The notes: generated by a model not told the origin, from the letters alone. A stretch of DNA of 61,662 nt from Nitrobacter winogradskyi (GCF_006539545.1 NZ_BJNF01000026.1:1-61662); one strand, 5' to 3'; shown: positions 25,657 to 32,553, counted from the stretch's first letter. Translations and numbers: made by a program.

Positions 25657-27692
25657 CTCGCAGCCCCAAACATGTTGATTTGCACAGGCGTCAAAGGCTC
25701 CGGCTGCGTGAGCGGAGCCGGCGCGTTCGTGGCTTCGGTCTCCCGCAGCCAGGCGTGGCCGGCCTCGGTGACGGCGAGGCCGCCGCAGTCGTCGATGACG
25801 CTAAGAAAGCCGTGCCCGATCAGGTCGCGCTCGTAGCTCGCGCGCCGGGATGCCGACAGATCTGCGCGGTAAGCGCCGGCGACCGCTGCCAGCACCTCGC
25901 GCATCTCCTGTTCCTCATCGGAAAGATCAGAGACCGCAGGCGGTGTGAGCACTTTCGGCGCAACGCCGGCGCGCTCGCGCTTCAGCTCATCCAGACGGTC
26001 GTAGCCGGCAGCGGTAAGCCCCCAATCCGTGACACCGCCATACTTGAACACCAGCCCGCGGGCGATGTAGTCGACCGCAACCGGGCCGATGACGGCGAAC
26101 CGATCCGGCGTCGCGAAACTCGAGAACGCCTTGAGGACGGTGAATTCGTCGGCCTCGCTGTCGGGCGGCGGCGGCGCCGCTTCCGCCGACGCCCCGGCCA
26201 ATTCGGGCGCGACGCTGTCAATCGTATCGGCGAATTCGTCAACCGCATCGGCGGTCACGTCAACCGGATCAGTTGGGGCGGAAAGGACGAAAGCCGCGAC
26301 GGGCAACGTCGTCGCGCCTCCGGCGAATGACTCATCGGCCGTACTTCCGGGCGCGATGGTCTCCGCAGGTCGAAGTTGCAAGTTTGCGCAACTCGGCAAA
26401 CTGACCGCAATGCTTGTCTCAGCGGTCTCGTTGGTAATGGTGGCGGACTCGGTCGTCGCATCGTCCGACGACGGACTAGTCTGGTTGCCCCACCCTTCCC
26501 ACTTCGGCGGCAACGGATGCTCGGCATTGACGCGGGCGAACAGCTCCATCACCGGCAGCCCGCCGCACATGGTGGCGATCATCTCCCGGTAGAATTCAGG
26601 CTTGCGCGAATGTCCGAGCGGCTTTGAGCGCTCGCGATGATTGGAGCCGAACTTTTCCTTCGTATCCGGCTTCGGCAGGCCGCGCCCGCGCTTGAACAAG
26701 AGCAGGATTTCGTCCTGGTCGTAAGCAATTACGCCGCCGCCCTGATCTTCCGGGTGCTCTTCGTCGGTCTTGGTCCAGACGAAGGCGGTCGAGTAGCTGT
26801 CGCAGCCCCAGGCGCGCGCCACGGCCCACGCCAGCGGCAACTGCACCTTGCGTGTGATGACGCAACCATCATCGGTCGCGAATTCCATATCGACCGTATG
26901 CAGCGCGAACATGTGCGCGCGCGGGATCCAGAGAAATACCCAGGCATCCGGCAGCAGCACATCCTTGACCGGCAGCGCGCAGATGTCGTCCCACGTCATG
27001 GTGGGATAGTGGTTCTCATAAGAGCGGCCGGTGACACCCTGTTTCCGGTGCCAGGGCGGATCCGCATAGACGACGGGAAACCGGCGTCCCATTGGCAGTT
27101 TTGCAGTTTCGTCCGAAAGCGCCTGCTGCAGCGCGCGGCGCCGCTCGCGGCCATCGGCCTCGGCCTCAAAGCGTACAGCCTTCGCCGATACGAGCAGCCC
27201 GCGCTTTTCTTCGTCCGTTGCCGGAACAAACTGGACGATCTTATATGTACGCCGGTCGCGACCCTGCCGTTCAGTCGACTGGGGAATTTCCCCAGTCGAC
27301 TCGAGTCCGTCCCGCACCGAGCCGACCGTTTTGTGATCCACACCCAGCGATGCCGCAATCGCACGATCGCTCGCCTCCGGGCGTTCGCGCAGATCCTCAG
27401 CGATCAATTGCCGCCGCTGCTCGCGATCAAGATGGCGGCGATCCAGATTGAGCCGGCGCGCGTGCTGCCGCTTTTCGGTCTCCGTCAACCCATGACGAAT
27501 GAGGCGCGGCCATTGCGAAATGCCAAGCTCGCCGCAGATCTGCACGCGGTGATGGCCGTCGAGGATTTCACCGGTCTCGTCATATTCGACCGGAACCAGC
27601 ACACCGCGGGCCGCAATATCGTCTCTTAAGGCGGCATATTCATCGGCCGACAGCGGCGGCATGACCTGATAGGGCTGGTCTTCGGCACTCAA
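25653..27692 (-). CDS. ParB-domain / MT-A70 methyltransferase fusion
   Basis: A 679-residue multidomain protein. Residues about 10-75 are ParB-like (GVLVPVEYDETGEILDGHHR), followed by a helical DNA-binding section (EASDRAIAASLGVDHKTVGS, about 108-127). The MT-A70 N6-adenine methyltransferase core has VVYADPPWHRKQG with the DPPW motif (about 205-217) and SYENHYPTMTWDDI. An acidic Ala/Pro/Thr linker (about 400-520) leads to a C-terminal winged-helix-like region (VTDWGLTAAGYDRLDELKRE). Target site unknown; it may protect phage DNA or regulate genes. Confidence 0.85.
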   Translation of the reverse strand: MSAEDQPYQVMPPLSADEYAALRDDIAARGVLVPVEYDETGEILDGHHRVQICGELGISQWPRLIRHGLTETEKRQHARRLNLDRRHLDREQRRQLIAEDLRERPEASDRAIAASLGVDHKTVGSVRDGLESTGEIPQSTERQGRDRRTYKIVQFVPATDEEKRGLLVSAKAVRFEAEADGRERRRALQQALSDETAKLPMGRRFPVVYADPPWHRKQGVTGRSYENHYPTMTWDDICALPVKDVLLPDAWVFLWIPRAHMFALHTVDMEFATDDGCVITRKVQLPLAWAVARAWGCDSYSTAFVWTKTDEEHPEDQGGGVIAYDQDEILLLFKRGRGLPKPDTKEKFGSNHRERSKPLGHSRKPEFYREMIATMCGGLPVMELFARVNAEHPLPPKWEGWGNQTSPSSDDATTESATITNETAETSIAVSLPSCANLQLRPAETIAPGSTADESFAGGATTLPVAAFVLSAPTDPVDVTADAVDEFADTIDSVAPELAGASAEAAPPPPDSEADEFTVLKAFSSFATPDRFAVIGPVAVDYIARGLVFKYGGVTDWGLTAAGYDRLDELKRERAGVAPKVLTPPAVSDLSDEEQEMREVLAAVAGAYRADLSASRRASYERDLIGHGFLSVIDDCGGLAVTEAGHAWLRETEATNAPAPLTQPEPLTPVQINMFGAAR

Positions 27693-28177
27693 AACGGCAC
27701 CTCCCCCACGTCGACGCTGGCAGCGTGCGCGGTCAGCAGTTCAGCGATGATGGATTCCAGCGACGGGACACGGCCGCGCGGGCGGCGGTTGGCGGCATTT
27801 TCGCCGGGCGTCAGCCAGCGCAGATTGCAGCGACGGTTATCCAGCGTCTGCCCGTTGATGTGATCGACATGGCGCTTCGCCATGAACCGCTCGGAACGCG
27901 GGTCGCGGCGGATCAGGATCTCGCGATGCATGCGCACCGTAGCGCGGCCCGCCCCGACATTGCGCTTGGCATATTGCTGCCACGGCGTTCGCGAGCCCCA
28001 ACTGATGTTCCAGGTGACCTCGGTGAGCCAGCCATAGTCGTCGGCGTCAACCAGACAATACACGCCACGCCGCTCCGACAGCGGAATCAGTCGCCACGGC
28101 GTGGGCGACAGATCGACCTGTTCGAGCGTAATAAGTTCGACCGGCTGCGGCTTGAGGAGAGCGGCGGTGTGCATCAT
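27689..28177 (-). CDS. HNH endonuclease, homing type
   Basis: A 162-residue protein with a beta-rich substrate domain (YCLVDADDYGWLTEVTWNIS, about 40-59) and an HNH motif: MHREIL near 84, HVDHINGQTLDNRRCNLRWL near 103-122, then TPGENAANRR. This is the standard layout of phage HNH homing endonucleases. It sits in the early operon in frame with its neighbours (4-base overlaps), not in an intron. Confidence 0.85.
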   Translation of the reverse strand: MMHTAALLKPQPVELITLEQVDLSPTPWRLIPLSERRGVYCLVDADDYGWLTEVTWNISWGSRTPWQQYAKRNVGAGRATVRMHREILIRRDPRSERFMAKRHVDHINGQTLDNRRCNLRWLTPGENAANRRPRGRVPSLESIIAELLTAHAASVDVGEVPF

Positions 28178-28794
28178 TCGCCTTCACCTTCGTCGCTGCT
28201 TTCGTCGCTGATCTCATCCAGCTTGCTCGCCTGGCTGCGCTTCTCGGCCGCGTCGGCCTTGCGCCTGACGTCCTCGCTCGCAAGCTTTCCGCCGGGCACC
28301 ATGGTGAGCACGGTCGCCGGCGCTTTGAGAGAGCGGCCGGTCTTTTCCTTTGGCGCTGCCGCCGGCGGCACATAGACCTCGGCATAGGCCCGGCCCTCTT
28401 CGTCGCGCCACAGCCGCATCGGCTCGCCGCCGACGCGGGCGATGATTTCGCCGTTGGCCGGGATCAGCGACGACAACGCGTCGATGACCTGCTCGCGCGC
28501 CAGCACGTCGACGCCGAGCGCTCGCACCATCGACGGCAGCGGCGCCTCGGGCGTCATGCCGAGTTCGGCCATATAGGTCTCAAAGATGGAATCTTCCTCG
28601 GCGACCTCGGCCGGATCCTTGTCGCGCCGCTTGATGATGCGGCGCATGGCCTTGGTGTCGAAGCCCTCGGCTTTGGCTTCGGCGAACACCGCCTTCATAT
28701 CGTCGCCGAGATCACGCCGATCGGCCGCGATCCGTTCGACCCGCTCAATGAAATCCTTCAGGCGTGAGCGCGCTTCGGCGCGGGCCGTCGTCAT
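28174..28794 (-). CDS. GapR-like (DUF2312) DNA-binding protein with extension
   Basis: A 206-residue protein. The first 75 residues match DUF2312/GapR: RLKDFIERVERIAADRRDLG, KAVFAEAKAEGFDTKAMRRI and EDSIFETYMAELG. Host GapR clamps overtwisted DNA ahead of replication forks and helps topoisomerases. The remaining 130 residues are an added beta-containing region and an acidic Ser/Glu-rich tail (SDESSDEGEGE), unlike the roughly 90-residue host protein. It may replace or compete with host GapR during phage replication. That is an inference. Confidence 0.85.
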   Translation of the reverse strand: MTTARAEARSRLKDFIERVERIAADRRDLGDDMKAVFAEAKAEGFDTKAMRRIIKRRDKDPAEVAEEDSIFETYMAELGMTPEAPLPSMVRALGVDVLAREQVIDALSSLIPANGEIIARVGGEPMRLWRDEEGRAYAEVYVPPAAAPKEKTGRSLKAPATVLTMVPGGKLASEDVRRKADAAEKRSQASKLDEISDESSDEGEGE

Positions 28795-29414
28795 CGGACG
28801 CCCCTTTTCAATCTCTGCAGATCAGCATCGTGCGCCGAGTCGGGCATGGCGGATGACGCCACGTCCGACTCGGCTACCATCGGGGTTGCAACACCAACCG
28901 ATGAAGGAGATTCGCGATGAGCGACGACGAACGAAAGTGGCCCTACGGACTCGCGACCGATCACATCGATCGCCTGCATGACCTTGATCTGCAGCCGCCC
29001 GAGGTCTTCAGCGATGTCGTGCAGATATTCGAGAGCGGCGGCACACTGCGCTTTGTCTTTCGCGCTAGCCGTCCCGAACTCGGTGACCCCTGTAGCGACC
29101 CGACCGTTCCGGTCGCCCGAGTTGCTATCAGCCGGCGCTATTTCACCGCCGCGCTGCAGGATGCGCTCGCCAAGCTGCCGCCCGGTTGACGGCAGCAGCT
29201 TCCAGCGCTTCTCTTCCAGATATTTCCAACCGGCGGGCACGTATCTGCGGCGAAGCCGCTCCAGCTCGGCCAGGAAGGGTGCGACGCCGGCAAGCGCCGC
29301 CTCTCGATCGGAATCGGATAATCGCGATGCGGCCTGCGTAACCCGGTCCCGTTCGTCGAACGACGCGGTCGGCCAGGAGGCATTGAAGGAACTCAGAAAG
29401 GACTGAATGTTCAT
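28791..29414 (-). CDS. Protein sharing a domain with the replication initiator
   Basis: A 207-residue early protein. Residues about 5-75 repeat the initiator block: SFLSSFNASWPTASFDERDR and YVPAGWKYLEEKRWKLLP, against similar text in the 22598-23785 gene. The rest is helical (LEYLHDIAEDLGRLQIKV) and then low in complexity. It lacks the winged helix. It overlaps the GapR-like gene by 4 bases. It could modulate the initiator by sharing a binding partner. Confidence 0.7.
   Translation of the reverse strand: MNIQSFLSSFNASWPTASFDERDRVTQAASRLSDSDREAALAGVAPFLAELERLRRRYVPAGWKYLEEKRWKLLPSTGRQLGERILQRGGEIAPADSNSGDRNGRVATGVTEFGTASAKDKAQCAAALEYLHDIAEDLGRLQIKVMQAIDVIGRESVGPLSFVVAHRESPSSVGVATPMVAESDVASSAMPDSAHDADLQRLKRGVR
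28917..29189 (+). CDS. Possible antisense small gene
   Basis: A 90-codon frame on the plus strand inside the initiator-domain gene. It has a good ribosome binding site (GAAGGAGA, about 7 bases before the ATG) and a protein-like start MSDDERKWPYGLATDHID. It overlaps only the non-conserved half of the opposite gene (residues about 75-166). Third-position GC is high by rough count. It may be real or a chance frame. Confidence 0.3.
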   Translation: MSDDERKWPYGLATDHIDRLHDLDLQPPEVFSDVVQIFESGGTLRFVFRASRPELGDPCSDPTVPVARVAISRRYFTAALQDALAKLPPG

Positions 29415-29806
29415 CAGACATCCTCCAACGCTTGCGCTTTTTCCCGGCGAAGCTCGGCCTCGCGCTCATGAATGGTGAGAAGCCGCCGCGCCCTGCGGTC
29501 GCGCGCGATCCACTCGGCTTCGGCGCCGGCGGTGATGGCTTCGAGAACGATGCCGCCAATCGGACTGCGGAGCAGCGAGGCCAGCGCCGCGCCGTTCGGC
29601 GATTGCCGCCCGGCGAGCCACAATTCACAAACGCGCTGTGGCCGCTGCGCGAAATCCGCGAGTGTTTGCGCCAGCTTGTCGGGATGCTCCCGGCGCAGCG
29701 CGTCGACCACCCGCGAAAACCACCGATCGATTGATCGGTATTTACCGATCGAATGATCGGCCTCGGTTTTTGACAGCTTTGCGCCCGGCCGGCTTTGTCG
29801 GGTCAT
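29414..29806 (-). CDS. First gene of the early operon, unknown
   Basis: A 130-residue protein started at the ATG at 29806 (MTRQSRPGAKLSKTEADHSI); a longer frame to 29938 has no better signal. It is helical, with RVVDALRREHPDKLAQTLAD (about 32-51) and a basic C-terminus (ERDRRARRLLTIHE-like). It heads the long minus-strand operon. No family is recognised. Two 16-bp quasi-palindromes lie inside its 5' region. Confidence 0.65.
   Translation of the reverse strand: MTRQSRPGAKLSKTEADHSIGKYRSIDRWFSRVVDALRREHPDKLAQTLADFAQRPQRVCELWLAGRQSPNGAALASLLRSPIGGIVLEAITAGAEAEWIARDRRARRLLTIHEREAELRREKAQALEDV
29723..29760. repeat. Paired 16-bp quasi-palindromes
   Basis: Sites 29723-29738 and 29745-29760 both fit CCGATC-N4-GATCGG, with N4 being GATT and GAAT. 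They are 22 bases apart, about two helical turns, so they would face the same side of DNA. They lie within codons 16-28 of the first early gene. A repressor or methylation target is possible, and GATC also occurs by chance at this composition. Confidence 0.5.
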
Positions 29807-29979
29807 GATGAAACCCCGCCGACTTTCCAGCCCCGATACGAATCGCCGACAATCCGCCGCAGGGCCGTCACTGGCCTGCCATGGTCGCCAGCTGAAAGGC
29901 TGGGCCGCAGCGGTCGCCGATGCGCAATGGACGCGCATCGAAGCGGCGGGCTTTCACCCGCTTGACCATGGAGTCCGCC

Positions 29980-30105
29980 ATGACAGACATGGCGAGAGCG
30001 AAGCTCGTGCGCGTACGCGCGTACACGCGCCTGCGTTTCGGCCGAACCGAGCACGTCGGTGCTCACTTCAGGTCGATGCCCAGGCAACTGAGCTTCGATT
30101 TCTGA
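29980..30105 (+). CDS. Possible 41-residue basic peptide
   Basis: A short frame MTDMARAKLVRVRAYTRLRF onward, rich in Arg and ending QLSFDF. It lies in the 440-base stretch between the minus-strand early operon and the plus-strand gene at 30247. It has a weak ribosome binding site. The rest of this stretch shows alternating purine-pyrimidine GC runs and no other supported gene. Confidence 0.3.
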   Translation: MTDMARAKLVRVRAYTRLRFGRTEHVGAHFRSMPRQLSFDF

Positions 30106-30246
30106 GACGGCATCGCAACCCGTCCCAGCCAGTGACGGCCCGCCCCGCGCGGAGCCCGTGCTTACGCTTAACCTTCGCTCAGTCCCGATCTGTGAAGTTT
30201 CCCCATGGCCGACGGCCGCTGAGGAAACACCAGAAGGGGAACAATC

Positions 30247-30522
30247 TTGAGAAACGAAGTTCTGCCCGACCTGATCGATCCGGATCGTGTGAACGACATC
30301 TTTGCAGAGGGTCTCGCCCTGCTCGAAAAGATCGGGCCGGATTGTTTGAGATTCACGCTCTACGCAACACGCAACCTGGGCGACGGCGACATCGACCGGC
30401 ATGTCGTCGCGCGCATCATCGCGCCGATCTCGACGTTGCAGGCCGTGATGGCGCAGACGAGAGCCGTCCTGGCCGGGCGGCCGTTCATTACCGCGTCGCG
30501 CGGGAACGCGCCGTTGCAATAG
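30247..30522 (+). CDS. Small unknown phage protein, TTG start
   Basis: A 91-residue protein starting at TTG with GAAGGGG about 7 bases upstream. It begins MRNEVLPDLIDPDRVNDIFA and is mostly helical, with no Cys and no membrane segment. It converges on the Cro-like gene with 2 bases between, so the minus-strand early transcript reads across it in antisense. That would favour expression in the lysogen. Family not recognised. Confidence 0.55.
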   Translation: MRNEVLPDLIDPDRVNDIFAEGLALLEKIGPDCLRFTLYATRNLGDGDIDRHVVARIIAPISTLQAVMAQTRAVLAGRPFITASRGNAPLQ

Positions 30523-30524
30523 CG

Positions 30525-30740
30525 TCATTGCCCGACCTCCAACTCAAGGAAGTCGTTCGCCGAGACACAGCCACCCGAAACTTGATGAAGTGCCCGAATT
30601 GTCTGCCAATTCGGGCGCATCAACCCGCGGCGATACTTGCTGATTTGCGACCGGTCACAGGGGCTTCCCACCCCGCGCACCTTTTCCGCGAGCGCTTCGT
30701 CGCCAATACCAGCCGATTTCATCCAAACACTGAGTCGCAT
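30525..30740 (-). CDS. Cro-like HTH regulator
   Basis: About 71 residues from the ATG at 30740 (MRLSVWMKSAGIGDEALAEK). The helix-turn-helix is DEALAEKV...CDRSQISKYRRGLMRP, followed by NWQTIRALHQVSGGCVSAND. This layout matches small Cro/YdaS-type phage repressors. The operator at 30749-30765 ends 9 bases before the start, leaving no room for a ribosome site, so a leaderless message is likely. An upstream ATG at 30779 would place the operator inside the coding region. Confidence 0.75.
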   Translation of the reverse strand: MRLSVWMKSAGIGDEALAEKVRGVGSPCDRSQISKYRRGLMRPNWQTIRALHQVSGGCVSANDFLELEVGQ

Positions 30741-30748
30741 GGGCAAAA

Positions 30749-30765
30749 TGTGCATTACATGCACA
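30749..30765. promoter_or_regulatory. Operator 1 (17-bp palindrome)
   Basis: TGTGCAT-TAC-ATGCACA, perfect 7-base arms around 3 bases. It lies just before the Cro-like start and would block that promoter when bound. Three further copies occur around the CI-like gene. Confidence 0.85.
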
Positions 30766-30817
30766 ATCAAGGCAACCAATAATGTTCATACAGGGCAATG
30801 GAAGGCGGCTTTTCCCC

Positions 30818-30834
30818 GTGCATCATGTGCACAT
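30818..30834. promoter_or_regulatory. Operator 2 (17-bp, two mismatches)
   Basis: CGTGCAT-CAT-GTGCACA, differing from the consensus at one position in each arm. It overlaps the chosen ATG of the CI-like repressor, so binding would be autoregulatory. Weaker match suggests lower affinity. Confidence 0.75.
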
Positions 30835-31162
30835 GGCGCAAAATCGTTCGAAAAAGCCCGCCGAGCTGACCCGAACCCACCTACGTGAATGGCGGGAGTT
30901 CAGGGACATCACCCTAGAGGCTGCCGCTCCGAGGTTCGGCATCACACATGGGCAGTTGTCTAAAATTGAGCGCGGTGTAAGCCCATATAATCAACGCCTT
31001 TTAGAGGCCGCCGCGAAATTGTATGGCTGTACTATTGTGGATCTGCTCACCCGCGGCCCGGACGAAGCGCAGGATCTCTTTTCAGCCTATGCCGCCTTAG
31101 ATGACGACGGAAAGCGCCAAGCGGCCCGCCTCGTGGACGCCCTAAAAAGGCCGCGCCGCTAA
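30833..31162 (+). CDS. CI-like HTH repressor
   Basis: About 109 residues from the ATG at 30833 (MAQNRSKKPAEL). The XRE helix-turn-helix is LREWREFRDITLEAAAPRFG then ITHGQLSKIERGVSPYNQR. It lacks the LexA-like autocleavage domain, so induction would not follow the classic RecA route. It is divergent from the Cro-like gene, with operators on both sides. The gene is flanked upstream by operators 1-2 and downstream by 3-4. Confidence 0.8.
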   Translation: MAQNRSKKPAELTRTHLREWREFRDITLEAAAPRFGITHGQLSKIERGVSPYNQRLLEAAAKLYGCTIVDLLTRGPDEAQDLFSAYAALDDDGKRQAARLVDALKRPRR

Positions 31163-31163
31163 T

Positions 31164-31180
31164 TGTGCATTTGATGCACA
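31164..31180. promoter_or_regulatory. Operator 3 (17-bp perfect palindrome)
   Basis: TGTGCAT-TTG-ATGCACA, directly after the repressor stop codon. It pairs with operator 4, 35 bases downstream, to control the plus-strand operon. Confidence 0.85.
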
Positions 31181-31198
31181 TATAGACGTTGACTGCAT

Positions 31199-31215
31199 TG
31201 TGCATGTCATGCACA
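31199..31215. promoter_or_regulatory. Operator 4 with adjoining -35 element
   Basis: TGTGCAT-GTC-ATGCACA. A TTGACT hexamer at 31189-31194 lies between operators 3 and 4 and is a plausible -35 for the operon starting at 31247. The -10 is not clear by eye. Confidence 0.8.
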
Positions 31216-31228
31216 TTCATCCCGACAC

Positions 31229-31250
31229 CAAATCGGGAGACGCGCCATGG
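31229..31250 (+). repeat. Leader repeat copy 1 (ribosome site plus ATG)
   Basis: A 22-bp sequence identical to 31758-31779. It contains the purine-rich ribosome site (CGGGAGA) and the ATG of the membrane protein at 31247. A repeated translation leader suggests gene duplication or recombination between small modules. Confidence 0.8.
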
Positions 31251-31462
31251 TGCATCGTTTTTTCCGTTACATCGCTCGAAGTTTTTTTGGCGAAACACCG
31301 TGGCCGCTAGTCTCGGCTAGCGGCATCATCATCACTGCCGAGGCTGGCCTCATTGGTGCGCCGGTGTGGCTGACGATTTTGGGCGCCGGCGTGGCAGCAG
31401 CTGGCCTGCTAGGCACGATAAATCATCCAGGCGAGCCCAAAGACGAGCAGCACGATGGCTAG
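31247..31462 (+). CDS. Small membrane protein
   Basis: A 71-residue protein with a basic/aromatic start (MVHRFFRYIARSFFG) and two hydrophobic segments (about 22-35 and 39-57, PVWLTILGAGVAAAGLLG). It is the first gene of the repressor-controlled plus-strand operon. Its 3' end overlaps the opposite gene by 54 bases. Superinfection exclusion is one possible role, without direct support. Confidence 0.6.
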   Translation: MVHRFFRYIARSFFGETPWPLVSASGIIITAEAGLIGAPVWLTILGAGVAAAGLLGTINHPGEPKDEQHDG

Positions 31463-31735
31463 TGCCTGCAACGCAATTGATGCGCTCGTCCGCCTGCGAA
31501 AAACGACGAAATGGGTGCCGATCGGCCTACTGAAACGATCCAGAATCGGCGCTTCGCGTCGGTGCACCGTCGACCACTCAACGGCTCCAAACAGCAAGAG
31601 CCCGAGACCGACGACCACGCCGGGCGAAAACGCACCGCCGGCAGCCGCGACGATGATTAGCGGTCCGGCCGCAGTTACGACCTTCCACCAGGCATCGAGA
31701 CTAAAATTCTTCAAGCCTACGCCGTCGTCAGACAT
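31409..31735 (-). CDS. Inner membrane protein on the opposite strand
   Basis: A 108-residue protein (MSDDGVGLKNFSLDAWWK) with three hydrophobic segments: about 20-33, 35-53 and 85-105. It is convergent with the upstream small membrane protein and alone in being read against the operon. That suits a lysogen-expressed accessory gene. No family is recognised. Confidence 0.6.
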   Translation of the reverse strand: MSDDGVGLKNFSLDAWWKVVTAAGPLIIVAAAGGAFSPGVVVGLGLLLFGAVEWSTVHRREAPILDRFSRPIGTHFVVFRRRTSASIALQALAIVLLVFGLAWMIYRA

Positions 31736-31757
31736 CGAACAGATCCTCATTCAACCG

Positions 31758-31779
31758 CAAATCGGGAGACGCGCCATGG
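31758..31779 (+). repeat. Leader repeat copy 2
   Basis: Identical 22-bp copy of 31229-31250. Its ATG at 31776 is not in frame with the likely gene at 31792 (offset 16 bases), which suggests an indel after duplication or use of the second ATG. Confidence 0.75.
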
Positions 31780-31791
31780 CGCGATGCCAGA

Positions 31792-31989
31792 ATGCTTATA
31801 GCAATCGAAATTGCAGGCGCGATCGTCCTGACGGGTATCTACGTTGTGGGACTTCGGACGATCGCCTTGAATATCCGCGACATAGAAATGGTGCTGACTC
31901 ACTTGCTCAAGATGGAAAGGCGAATGACGACACGCAACGCCAGTGCGGATGTGCCGTCGACTTCAGACGGAAACTCGCCAGCCGAGTAG
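31792..31989 (+). CDS. Small single-span membrane protein
   Basis: A 65-residue protein with an N-terminal hydrophobic helix (IAIEIAGAIVLTGIYVVGL) and an amphipathic LNIRDIEMVLTHLLKMERR, ending in a Ser/Pro-rich tail. It follows leader repeat 2. Function unknown. Confidence 0.55.
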   Translation: MLIAIEIAGAIVLTGIYVVGLRTIALNIRDIEMVLTHLLKMERRMTTRNASADVPSTSDGNSPAE

Positions 31990-32099
31990 GCGATCCGATC
32001 GCGCCGCTTCGGCCGATCTCCCTGCTTTGCGTCGCGAGCTACCTCGCCGCTCCGCTCGCGTGGTTCGCGCTGCTCGCCTGGCTTTGGAGCCGGCTATGA
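31990..32099 (+). CDS. Possible small membrane peptide without a clear start
   Basis: This frame encodes PLRPISLLCVASYLAAPLAW then a second hydrophobic stretch, and its TGA overlaps the next ATG (ATGA), a sign of real translation. No ATG, GTG or TTG opens it nearby. The only upstream ATG in frame is at 31776 in leader repeat 2, which would give a non-protein-like first half. A frameshift is possible. Confidence 0.35.
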
Positions 32100-32326
32100 G
32101 CAACGTCATAGCCCTGCCCGGCCACGAAACCAGCGAGGTTATTGATCGCGTAGCTGCCGATCCCCTCGCGACCGCGACCCAGCTAGAGGCGACCGTCGCG
32201 CTCGCCGAATGGCAACGCCAGCGGCACCTGCCGCCGGCCGAGCGCATTGTCGGCGCATACCATGCCGACGTCGGCTACGAAGCTAAGCTCGATATCGTTG
32301 CCGCTGAAATGGCGAGGGCGTCATGA
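32096..32326 (+). CDS. Small unknown phage protein
   Basis: A 76-residue helical protein (MSNVIALPGHETSEVIDRVA) with WQRQRHLPPAERIVGAYH near the middle. It overlaps both neighbours by 4 bases. Family not recognised. Confidence 0.55.
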   Translation: MSNVIALPGHETSEVIDRVAADPLATATQLEATVALAEWQRQRHLPPAERIVGAYHADVGYEAKLDIVAAEMARAS

Positions 32327-32553
32327 GAAACCGCCCCTCACCCGCCTTTGTCGCCAAAGTGCTCGACGCACTGCCGCAGGACGGCGGCCCGATCTCATCG
32401 CGCGGCGTCTTTCTCGCGATCGGCGAAATCTCGACGCCGAGCTATGTCCGCATTGTCCTGCGCCAGCTGGCGATCGCGGGCCGCGTGATCGCCGCAGGCC
32501 CGAGCGGCCAGCGCGTTTATCGACGACCGCCAGCGCAACAGGAGGTCACATGA
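32323..32553 (+). CDS. Winged-helix-like small protein
   Basis: A 76-residue protein (MRNRPSPAFVAKVLDALPQD). The middle ISSRGVFLAIGEISTPSYVR then IVLRQLAIAGRVIAAG reads like a winged helix with a beta wing. DNA binding is plausible. It overlaps neighbours by 4 bases. Confidence 0.6.
   Translation: MRNRPSPAFVAKVLDALPQDGGPISSRGVFLAIGEISTPSYVRIVLRQLAIAGRVIAAGPSGQRVYRRPPAQQEVT

Noticed and set aside
29803-30528. Minus-strand frame of 241 codons across the early control region
   Set aside because: It overlaps a better-supported plus-strand gene and has Arg/Gly-rich shadow composition.
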